DNA from: Pseudomonadota bacterium
GTDB taxonomy: Bacteria; Pseudomonadota; Alphaproteobacteria; Rhizobiales; Xanthobacteraceae
Assembly: GCA_021779635.1 (NCBI GenBank)
Contig: JAJYAH010000517.1
Coordinates: 1-5,587, forward strand
Direction of reading: 5' to 3'
DNA: 5,587 bases
Below, one piece after another: positions 1 through 5,587 of this stretch. Under the pieces are notes generated by a model. That model was not told where the DNA came from and made no database searches. It saw only the letters and a list, made by a program, of their open reading frames with translations. Each line of letters begins with the position of its first letter. Position 1 is the first letter of the stretch. Made by a program: the position numbers and the translations under genes.

Positions 1-1422
1 CTAACGTGGTTAGGCTCCGACGCGCTCGCCGTCGGCCGCAACCAACTGGCTCTCCGCGCCTATCGCCAGGCTCTGCAACTGCGGCCGGACGATCTTGGCT
101 TGCGCGAGCAGATCGGCATTACCGAGTTCCTTTCGCGCCTTTATCCGGAAGCCGAAGCGACCTTCGCCTCCGCCGATCACCAGAAAGCGTTCGAGCAGAT
201 CCGTTGGGGCGTGGCCGACTCCCCGTATGTCGTGCTCGACAAGACATGGCTGATTGCGATCGGCCACGTCGCCTTTCTCGACACCTACATCAAGTCGGTC
301 AAGCTCGGCTGGGCTTCGCAAAAGCCGGCCGTGCTGGCCTACAACATGAAGCAGCCGCCTGCCGGATGGCCGCTGTTCAAGTTTTTTTCCGAGCACCTCA
401 AGATCATTCCAACAGACATCAACGTCGACGAAGAGATCGATTACCTGCTGGCGGGCGGCAAGGACGCCCTACTCGAACACCTGACCGTTCGAGACAGGCG
501 CCGGGCGGCGTTGTCGCAGCCATTCTGGTACGGCAATGACGGCAGCGGCCGCGTTCGCTGGTATGGGCCGTTGGGGGCGGAGGTCGAGGCTGCATGGAAG
601 GCCGGCGGGCGTTCGGCCCTGTTTTCATTGTCGGACGAGGAGCGCAGGGTCTTCCGGCGGCGGATGGCGCAGATCTACGGCCTGCCCGAAGACGCCTGGT
701 TCGTGCTTCTGCATGTGCGCGAGCCCGGCTTTCATTCCATTTGGCATAAGTTTCACGCGGGCACCCGCAACGCGGAGATCGACAGCTACCGACAGGTGAT
801 CGATTTCGTGACCAGCCAAGGCGGCTGGGTCGTTCGCGGCGGCGACCCCTCGATGACGCCTCTGACGCCGCGCGAGCGGGTCGTCGATTATGCGGTGAGC
901 GAGCACCGCTCGCCCGAAATCGACATCTATCTCTGCGCCGAATGCGCCTATTTCGTCGGAACCAACTCCGGCTTCAGCGTCATCCCGCCGGTGTTCGGCA
1001 AGCGCTGTGCGCTGACCAACTGGAGCCCGATTGGAATTCCCAACTGGTATCTCGACGACATCTATATTCCCAAGCTGATCCGCAAGGTGAGCGAGAACCG
1101 CTACCTCACATTTGAGGAAATGTACGCCTCCTTCACCGGATGGAGCCAGTTCATGCGCGACTACGAAGGCAGCGATTTTGTCGTCGAGGACAACAGCGCG
1201 GAGGATTTGCGCGATGCCGCGGCGGAACTGCACGCCGAGGTCCTCGGACAGCCGACGGACATATCCACTGAGGACCACGACCGCCTGCGGCGCTTCAATG
1301 AGATATCCCTCGCCCATGGCGGCTATGTCGGCAGCCGGATGGGATATCGGTTCCTGAGGAAATACAGGGAGCTTGTGGGCGATCCGTCACCGGAGATGGT
1401 TGGCGACACTCGCACTAGGTGA
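1..1422 (+). CDS. TIGR04372-family glycosyltransferase with N-terminal TPR-like region (5' end outside window)
   Basis: The frame is open from base 1 to the TGA at 1420-1422, giving 473 visible residues; the true start lies left of the window. The TTG at 100-102 is internal, because coding-like sequence continues upstream of it. Visible residues 1-50 look like a TPR (AYRQALQLRPDD). The C-terminal half carries blocks I recognise from the TIGR04372 putative glycosyltransferases: HVREPGFH (residues 238-245), RNAEID (256-261), QGGWVVRGGDPSMTPL (273-288), FVGTNSGFSVIPPVFG (318-333) and LTNWSPIGIPNWY (338-350). The GTNSG and PPVFG blocks resemble the nucleotide-sugar-binding end of GT-B folds, which is family-level inference. 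The likely role is cytoplasmic sugar transfer during surface-glycan assembly; donor and acceptor cannot be read from sequence. GC is high (72% in bases 541-600). The tail overlaps the convergent acyltransferase gene by 36 bp. Confidence 0.85.
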   Translation, partial: LTWLGSDALAVGRNQLALRAYRQALQLRPDDLGLREQIGITEFLSRLYPEAEATFASADHQKAFEQIRWGVADSPYVVLDKTWLIAIGHVAFLDTYIKSVKLGWASQKPAVLAYNMKQPPAGWPLFKFFSEHLKIIPTDINVDEEIDYLLAGGKDALLEHLTVRDRRRAALSQPFWYGNDGSGRVRWYGPLGAEVEAAWKAGGRSALFSLSDEERRVFRRRMAQIYGLPEDAWFVLLHVREPGFHSIWHKFHAGTRNAEIDSYRQVIDFVTSQGGWVVRGGDPSMTPLTPRERVVDYAVSEHRSPEIDIYLCAECAYFVGTNSGFSVIPPVFGKRCALTNWSPIGIPNWYLDDIYIPKLIRKVSENRYLTFEEMYASFTGWSQFMRDYEGSDFVVEDNSAEDLRDAAAELHAEVLGQPTDISTEDHDRLRRFNEISLAHGGYVGSRMGYRFLRKYRELVGDPSPEMVGDTRTR

Positions 1423-2475
1423 GATTACGAGACTTGCGGCGCCGGGCTTGTAGGCACGTCTTGATAGTAAATTCATGAGCAACGCGGTTGGGCGCTCTAT
1501 AATCAGTAACGCCAGCGTTGCCACGGCGATCACGCAGAGCATGAAAAGAAGGCACCGCGCCTCCGGCGATAGCCGGGCATCTCGATACCATTGGTCGCCG
1601 AGCTTTAGTACTATGATGTGAGTCAGGTAAACGGGAAAAGACAAGTCGCCCGCGAAATTCAAGAGCCCGTTCGTTTTACTGGCTGCGAATATTCCAGGAA
1701 GAGATAAAGCGAAAAGCGTGATCGCCACCCAGAACCTCCAAGTGTCCCAATATGCATTGGCCGGACAATTAAGCGAAAATAGTGCAGCAAGTAGCAAGCC
1801 TATTCCGACCAGCGGACGATTCAACACATTCAATCCGAAAGATGCACGATAGGCGATGCTCCCCATCAGAAAAAACAGAAAGGTAGAAGGGATAAAATGG
1901 TAAGTCCATGTATTTGAGAAACCGAAATTCACGACAAATGCAGCTCTGATTATAGCGGAAACTGCAAACAGAGCCACGGCGCCTTTCCAAGAGCGGAGCA
2001 GAAAAGGTGCCAGCGCGTAGAAGGTAAGCTCTGGGTCGAGGGTCCACGCTTGCGGTAAAGCGAAAAGCGCAGCTTCCGCATGCTCAGCGGGATAGGCGGC
2101 GAACTGTACCCGCCAACTCATTCCGAATAGGCCTAACGCCGTGAATTTGTCGCCCAGAGATGAGGCTAGAAAAATGCCCTTTGTCGCAGGAATTATCAAA
2201 AACGAAAGCAGGGCGACCGGAAGATAAAGCGAAAAAATGCGGATTACTCGGTTCCTATAGAACTCGACCGTTCCAGCGATAGCAGTCGAGTATTTTTTAT
2301 CGAGGACGAAGCTTATCAGAAAGCCGCTAATCGCATAAAAATACATCACCGCATAGCCAGCGTTCATTCCCAACTCATAGCTACCCGACACATCCTGATG
2401 CATCGGCATCAGAATGAGCACACGAAAATGATCGAACGCGACAACGAGCGCTAGAAACAGACGAATTGCCCCCAT
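1387..2475 (-). CDS. Acyltransferase family 3 (OafA/YrhL-like) membrane O-acyltransferase
   Basis: This complete 362-residue protein has the usual length for an acyltransferase-3 domain standing alone. Many hydrophobic segments indicate a polytopic inner-membrane protein. Family hallmarks seen are R5-X10-H16 in the first segment (the conserved R/K-X10-H motif), FYAISGFLIS (46-55), the basic YRNRVIRI block (73-80), W144-x-L-x-x-E149-x-x-F-Y153, GDLSFPVYLTH (276-286) and IERP (326-329) after the last helix. Known members move acyl groups, often acetyl, onto extracytoplasmic sugars; here a surface polysaccharide or its lipid-linked precursor is the inferred acceptor. There is no C-terminal SGNH domain. 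ATG at 2473-2475 is chosen because R5 and H16 follow at the expected distance and an AGAGGAG lies just upstream. It sits 36 bp downstream of the radical SAM gene, so they are probably cotranscribed. GC is near 48% in a sampled line, well below gene 1. The last 11 residues are encoded opposite the end of gene 1. Confidence 0.9.
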   Translation of the reverse strand: MGAIRLFLALVVAFDHFRVLILMPMHQDVSGSYELGMNAGYAVMYFYAISGFLISFVLDKKYSTAIAGTVEFYRNRVIRIFSLYLPVALLSFLIIPATKGIFLASSLGDKFTALGLFGMSWRVQFAAYPAEHAEAALFALPQAWTLDPELTFYALAPFLLRSWKGAVALFAVSAIIRAAFVVNFGFSNTWTYHFIPSTFLFFLMGSIAYRASFGLNVLNRPLVGIGLLLAALFSLNCPANAYWDTWRFWVAITLFALSLPGIFAASKTNGLLNFAGDLSFPVYLTHIIVLKLGDQWYRDARLSPEARCLLFMLCVIAVATLALLIIERPTALLMNLLSRRAYKPGAASLVISPSASVANHLR

Positions 2476-2478
2476 TGG

Positions 2479-2485
2479 CTCCTCT
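2479..2485 (-). promoter_or_regulatory. Shine-Dalgarno site of the acyltransferase gene
   Basis: The minus strand reads AGAGGAG followed by CCA and the ATG at 2473-2475. The GAGG core is 5 nt from the start codon. This supports the chosen start and independent translation after the radical SAM stop 36 bp upstream. Confidence 0.7.
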
Positions 2486-2511
2486 GAGTAATCCCAACAT
2501 CACAGGGCGTC

Positions 2512-4713
2512 CTAGGGATAAAGTTCTCCCCAAAAGGGGTCATCCGACAATATCGGCCGGCTCTGACGAGGACCATGAGCTGCAGTAAAAAACGGCCCGA
2601 GATTGTGCCCGTTCACAATAGGCGACGCGAACACGGGATCCCTAATTACGTCGAGGAACTCCGCATGATCTGGGTGGGACGGCTCGACAACATTGCGGGA
2701 GCGGTAATCACCCTCGGAATACGTACCAACGTTTTCCAGCTTGAAGAAGGCGACGTCGTCCGCGTGGAGGCGTTCGGCCAAGCGCACGAGGTTCGGCATT
2801 TCGCGAAAGTTCGCAGCTTGGACTGCATATGAGATTTGGAATTTTGCGATCTTTCGCTGCTTCCGAAGAGAACTTGCGAAATCCAAGTTTGCGAGCATCT
2901 TTTCCCAGCGGTCATTTCGACGAATCGTTTCAAACGTCTCTTTGGAGCAGGCGTCTATCGAGAACACGAGCAGAATTCTAAGATAATGCAAATTACTGAA
3001 GGTTTCCCATTGCCGCTGATCAAAAAGCATTCCGTTGGTCAATAACTCCAAATGTGTCAGATTTGGGCAGGCTTGAGGATTTATGTCAGCAAGGACCTTG
3101 CGAAAATGCTTGCTAAACAGCGCTTCGCCACCTGATGTAATGCGCACATTGGAGAGCTTAGACAAAAGCTTGTCGATCATCCCATCGCGCGTGGCGTCGA
3201 GCCTTGCGAGGCCCGGTTTGTCCAAGACCATCAATTCAAGCCGGCATTGCGGGCAACTGAGATTGCAAGAGAGATCGTAGCCAAGATCAGCAAAGAGTGT
3301 ATCCGTGATTTGAACACTCCGATCCGAAATAATGTCTTTCCAACGCTCTTTCCTAGAGACGTTCGCGACTCTGCCGTCGAGAATTTCCTGTTCGCGGATA
3401 ATGCTGTCATTCAATATTGCTGGGCAGCTCCTTTTGTTACAATATTTATAGCTTCCATCGAGAATGGACCTTCGCACCTCCTGCGCGGTTGGCGAATTCC
3501 AAATACGGTCCCAGTTTTTTTCTTTAAATACATTACCAACCGGCACAGGCAGCATAGCTGCGCAGCAAAGGAACGCGTCCCCATCTGGATTGATGAATGC
3601 CTCATCAAACGGAACGTTGCAGAACCTTCCCGTAAAGCGCCGAGGTGTTTCGACCAACAGAGAGAATTGATAAGGTAGATGTTTTGATCGGCGGTCCAGC
3701 GCATCCTCGATACAGTCAAGGACATGCTGCGTGAGCAGGCATCGCGAGTTCGTATTGAATGCGCGATACCCACGATCCCGCGCTTCGTCCAGGCGATCGG
3801 CCGTGGCCAAGTAATCTGCCGACAGGAGAAGAGTCGGGAGTTCGGCAACGTGTTTTTCGAGCACCAATGCCAAGTCACAGCACAATGTCCGCCACGCAGC
3901 CTCGCTTTTATCAATGCTGGTTTGACGGATTGCTAATAGCCGATACGCGGCAAACTCAATTATGTGTCGCAACGCACCGATGTATTGTGACTGGTCTGAA
4001 TTGCCGTAGGCTCGGAACTGGCCAATGCGGCTGTCAGTGTGACGGTAGACCTTCCACCAGCGATGATAGAACATTCGGACGGCATCGACATTTTTCTCAT
4101 CTAGTGTTTCGCAAGCCAAGACTGCCCGGCAGAACTCAATGAGATAATCAAGCAACTCGGTCGACGATTCGTTGTGCTTGAGATCCGGAACGGACGGAGA
4201 TGAGTTGCGATCGAAGAAGTCGTCCCAGTGCGACGCAATTGACGTTTGGCGCAACGTCGCCAGCAGGACGCTCATGGCCATTTCACAATATGGATCATAA
4301 TTCAGGGCGCTGGCGACGGCATCGAAGGCCTCCCAGTTGCGCCCCTGCCTTAGTAACAACTCCCCCAACAAAATTAGAGGCATCCGATCAGTATGAAACT
4401 TCGCGTCTATTCCCCGCAAGATCGCCACACGCTCGTCAGCGCTAAGCGAGTTCCCCTCTATCTCGGCATTTTCTAAAAACTGCGCAAGCGCCAGCACATG
4501 ACGTGAGACGTCGTTCGGTCGGCCCGTAAACGAGAATCCCCAATACTCACTAACGCACTCATAATCGACATATCGGCGGTGATAATGCCAGTAGGCATCA
4601 TGAACGAGCCGATCGAATTGGGGGCTCAGCTTTTCTTGCGCGTTCATGCGGCTGAGAAACGGAAGCCTGCGGATTGGCTTCTTCAGCGCCGCAAGCAGTC
4701 TAACCGTTTGCAT
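2512..4713 (-). CDS. Radical SAM protein with helical N-terminus and a SPASM/twitch-like segment preceding the radical SAM core
   Basis: This complete 733-residue protein ends at TAG (2512-2514). Residues 1-350 are mostly helical with TPR-like stretches (about 111-145 and 292-325). Residues 365-430 form a SPASM/twitch-like segment: C365-X12-G378-X4-C383 fits the CX9-15GX4C pattern of auxiliary-cluster domains, followed by GNV (393-395), IWNSPTA (404-410), C425 and C430. The radical SAM core follows: C483-X3-C487-X2-C490 for the [4Fe-4S]-SAM cluster, SGGE (527-530) for SAM binding, LLTNGM (557-562), FSIDACSKETFETIRR (584-599), and a strand-helix end near FFKLEN (656-661). The last 70 residues contain no cysteine, so the usual C-terminal SPASM is absent. 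Established chemistry is reductive SAM cleavage to a 5'-deoxyadenosyl radical; substrate and product are unknown. The neighbours suggest glycan or lipid-carrier modification, but peptide modification is not excluded. The start is supported by GGGAGG 9 nt upstream; M23 has no such site. I recall the SPASM-then-core order from predicted proteins in glycan loci of related bacteria, unverified here. Confidence 0.88.
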   Translation of the reverse strand: MQTVRLLAALKKPIRRLPFLSRMNAQEKLSPQFDRLVHDAYWHYHRRYVDYECVSEYWGFSFTGRPNDVSRHVLALAQFLENAEIEGNSLSADERVAILRGIDAKFHTDRMPLILLGELLLRQGRNWEAFDAVASALNYDPYCEMAMSVLLATLRQTSIASHWDDFFDRNSSPSVPDLKHNESSTELLDYLIEFCRAVLACETLDEKNVDAVRMFYHRWWKVYRHTDSRIGQFRAYGNSDQSQYIGALRHIIEFAAYRLLAIRQTSIDKSEAAWRTLCCDLALVLEKHVAELPTLLLSADYLATADRLDEARDRGYRAFNTNSRCLLTQHVLDCIEDALDRRSKHLPYQFSLLVETPRRFTGRFCNVPFDEAFINPDGDAFLCCAAMLPVPVGNVFKEKNWDRIWNSPTAQEVRRSILDGSYKYCNKRSCPAILNDSIIREQEILDGRVANVSRKERWKDIISDRSVQITDTLFADLGYDLSCNLSCPQCRLELMVLDKPGLARLDATRDGMIDKLLSKLSNVRITSGGEALFSKHFRKVLADINPQACPNLTHLELLTNGMLFDQRQWETFSNLHYLRILLVFSIDACSKETFETIRRNDRWEKMLANLDFASSLRKQRKIAKFQISYAVQAANFREMPNLVRLAERLHADDVAFFKLENVGTYSEGDYRSRNVVEPSHPDHAEFLDVIRDPVFASPIVNGHNLGPFFTAAHGPRQSRPILSDDPFWGELYP

Positions 4714-4722
4714 GAAATCAAG

Positions 4723-4728
4723 CCTCCC
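4723..4728 (-). promoter_or_regulatory. Shine-Dalgarno site of the radical SAM gene
   Basis: The minus strand reads GGGAGG with 9 nt before the ATG at 4711-4713. It decides the start in favour of M1 over the internal Met23, which has no purine-rich site in front of it. Confidence 0.75.
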
Positions 4729-4747
4729 AGCTTTCCAGCAAGCAGCA

Positions 4748-4777
4748 GAGATAGCACCACAACCTACCCGCGATCAA
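4748..4777 (-). promoter_or_regulatory. Possible weak sigma-70-type promoter for the radical SAM-acyltransferase pair
   Basis: On the minus strand TTGATC (4772-4777) is followed after 18 nt by TATCTC (4748-4753). This matches four of six -35 and three of six -10 consensus bases. It lies in the only sizeable intergenic gap and would leave a leader of about 30 nt before the radical SAM start. Such matches arise easily by chance, so this is a suggestion only. Confidence 0.2.
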
Positions 4778-4889
4778 CATCGCAAAATCGCGTGCCGATG
4801 ACCGCCAGTATGCTCCTAGAGTAGGAAATCCGGGGAAAACTGCGCCGGTCCGCCGTTCCTCGATATTCCCACGCCCCGACCGGAAAAGC

Positions 4890-5587
4890 TTATCTGAGTT
4901 CTTCGACCGCAGATCTGATATCGCCCGGCAAGTCGTCCGCCATCTTGGTAGCGAGTGCGATGATGTGCGGGGTGAGCGATCCAGCCTGTTCCGGCGATAC
5001 CTGCAGCCGCGCAATCGCTGCGCGGATTTCCCATTCGGCCGGTACCGGCTTGCCCTGCGTTCGCAGCAGGTAGCAGTACCGCTCCAGCATCACGACGTCG
5101 TCAATATTGATCTGCAACGCCCAGCGCAGGCTCTGCTCTTCAAGGGCTGGTGACACCGCTTGGCCGCGGTTGGCGAGATCGGTTGCGACGGCATGGGCTC
5201 TTGCCAGTGCGTCCGGGTCGTCCAGCGCCGCTTTCGCGACGACCGCGTCCTGGTAGCGCCGCGCAACCTCTTTCGGCGTTCCAGCTTCGACGATTTTTCC
5301 ATGGTCGAGCTGGATGCAGCTCGTGCAGATGGTCGATAGCAGCGACATCGAGTGCGACGCGATCACCAGGATCGGCGAACGGCTGATGAGCTTCCGCATC
5401 CTCAGTTCGGCCTTGCGTGCGAATTGCGCGTCGCCGGTCGCCAGTCCCTCATCAAGCAGCAGGATTTCGGGATCGATGGCTGTGGCGATGGCAAAGCCGA
5501 GGCGCATCAGCATTCCAGTGGAATAGATCCGCACCGGCTGGTCGATGTAATCGCCGAGCTCGGCGAAATCGGTGATGGCGTCGATCT
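4890..5587 (-). CDS. Polysaccharide-export ABC transporter ATP-binding protein, KpsT/Wzt-like, with TPR-like C-terminal tail (5' end outside window)
   Basis: The frame stays open to the right edge, giving 231 complete residues before TAA (4890-4892). The GTG at 5532-5534 is internal, because the 17 residues before it (ending AELGDYIDQPV) match the family. Seen are the ABC signature YSTGM (5511-5525) in the form typical of KpsT/Wzt exporters, Walker B ILLLDE with Asp at 5451-5453 and catalytic Glu at 5448-5450, a D-loop-like ATGD, and the switch His in VIASH (5352-5354). Walker A and the Q-loop lie outside the window. The protein would dimerise with a KpsM/Wzm-like permease and couple ATP hydrolysis to glycan export across the inner membrane. 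After the core, about 118 residues (4893-5246) form a helical extension with a TPR-like stretch; it does not resemble the beta-sandwich O-antigen-binding domain of Wzt. GC is about 70% in a sampled line, like gene 1. Confidence 0.9.
   Translation of the reverse strand, partial: IDAITDFAELGDYIDQPVRIYSTGMLMRLGFAIATAIDPEILLLDEGLATGDAQFARKAELRMRKLISRSPILVIASHSMSLLSTICTSCIQLDHGKIVEAGTPKEVARRYQDAVVAKAALDDPDALARAHAVATDLANRGQAVSPALEEQSLRWALQINIDDVVMLERYCYLLRTQGKPVPAEWEIRAAIARLQVSPEQAGSLTPHIIALATKMADDLPGDIRSAVEELR

Larger units (their letters stand above)
1423..4713. other. Lower-GC two-gene segment (acyltransferase plus radical SAM), possibly acquired separately
   Basis: Hand counts of single 60-base lines give 48% GC at 1921-1980 and at 3361-3420, against 72% at 541-600 and 70% at 5161-5220. 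The change occurs close to the end of the glycosyltransferase gene on the left and across the intergenic gap on the right. I see no flanking direct repeats, integrase or transposase, so the mechanism is unknown. Glycan loci commonly exchange such cassettes, and horizontal acquisition is inference from composition alone. Confidence 0.45.
4714..4889. other. Intergenic region between the ABC ATPase and radical SAM genes
   Basis: The 176 bp hold the radical SAM Shine-Dalgarno and a weak promoter candidate. An inverted repeat TCCTA-GAG-TAGGA lies at 4814-4826, and a CCGGTC/GACCGG pair is separated by about 28 bp near 4845-4883. Neither is followed by a T-run in the direction of transcription, so I see no convincing intrinsic terminator after the ABC gene and read-through into the next genes is possible. 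GC (55-60% in two sampled lines) lies between those of the genes on either side. I found no credible tRNA, insertion-sequence end or small gene. Confidence 0.6.

Noticed and set aside
100..102. TTG as the start codon of the glycosyltransferase
   Set aside because: The frame is open to base 1 and the upstream residues form part of a TPR-like repeat, so the gene is simply cut by the window edge.
6..539. 177-residue plus-strand frame overlapping the glycosyltransferase
   Set aside because: It is an Arg/Pro-rich shadow translation of GC-rich sequence in a different frame from the recognised family protein.
625..1317. 230-residue open frame on the minus strand
   Set aside because: It lies wholly antisense to the conserved core of the glycosyltransferase in GC-rich DNA, where long antisense frames are expected, and it shows no recognisable family motif.
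1423..1480. Terminator between the convergent glycosyltransferase and acyltransferase genes
   Set aside because: The GGCGCC palindrome near 1438-1443 is too short and is not followed by a T-run in either direction; no convincing hairpin was found.
3247..3678. 143-residue open frame on the plus strand
   Set aside because: It is antisense to the cysteine-rich part of the radical SAM gene, whose motifs establish the minus strand as coding; the plus-strand translation shows no recognisable motif.
3411..3914. 167-residue minus-strand frame inside the radical SAM gene, considered as a sign of a frameshift
   Set aside because: The main frame is continuous through this region and contains the SPASM-like cysteines, so the other frame is a shadow.
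4814..4826. TCCTA-GAG-TAGGA inverted repeat as a terminator or operator
   Set aside because: The stem is only 5 bp and AT-rich in part, with no T-run after it on the minus strand; chance occurrence is likely.
4718..5014. Short minus-strand frames spanning the intergenic gap (also 4816-5034)
   Set aside because: They overlap the end of the ABC ATPase in another frame, show Arg/Cys-rich shadow composition and have no supporting motif.
5532..5534. GTG as the start codon of the ABC ATPase
   Set aside because: The frame continues to the right edge and the residues before it match the conserved stretch ahead of the ABC signature; a start here would also lack Walker A.

Overview
The window reads as part of a surface-polysaccharide (capsule, O-antigen or similar) gene cluster from a Gram-negative bacterium. 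It is probably an alphaproteobacterium, and a Rhizobiales-like host is my best guess. That guess rests on the GC-rich flanking genes, the TIGR04372-type glycosyltransferase and the KpsT/Wzt-like ABC ATPase. It is an inference from family membership, not a species call.

Layout, left to right: (1) 1-1422, + strand, the 3' part of a TIGR04372-family glycosyltransferase with TPR-like helices in front, cut by the left edge. (2) 1387-2475, - strand, a complete acyltransferase-3 membrane protein whose 3' end overlaps the glycosyltransferase tail convergently by 36 bp. (3) 2512-4713, - strand, a complete 733-residue radical SAM protein. Its cysteine-rich SPASM/twitch-like segment lies before, not after, the radical SAM core, and a long helical N-terminal region precedes both. 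(4) 4714-4889, a 176-bp intergenic stretch with a possible weak promoter and no convincing terminator. (5) 4890-5587, - strand, the C-terminal part of a polysaccharide-export ABC ATPase with a TPR-like tail, cut by the right edge.

Genes 5, 3 and 2 all point left and could form one transcription unit. Genes 3 and 2 are 36 bp apart, each behind a good Shine-Dalgarno sequence. The glycosyltransferase converges on them. Hand counts of single 60-base lines give about 70% GC in the glycosyltransferase and ABC genes but about 48% in the acyltransferase and radical SAM genes. The two middle genes therefore look like a separately acquired cassette set into a GC-rich export and assembly locus.

A working model is that the glycosyltransferase helps build a glycan, the ABC ATPase powers its export across the inner membrane, and the acyltransferase O-acylates it. 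The radical SAM enzyme would make an unknown modification, to a sugar, a lipid carrier or a peptide. Its function is not known to me and it is the most interesting object here.
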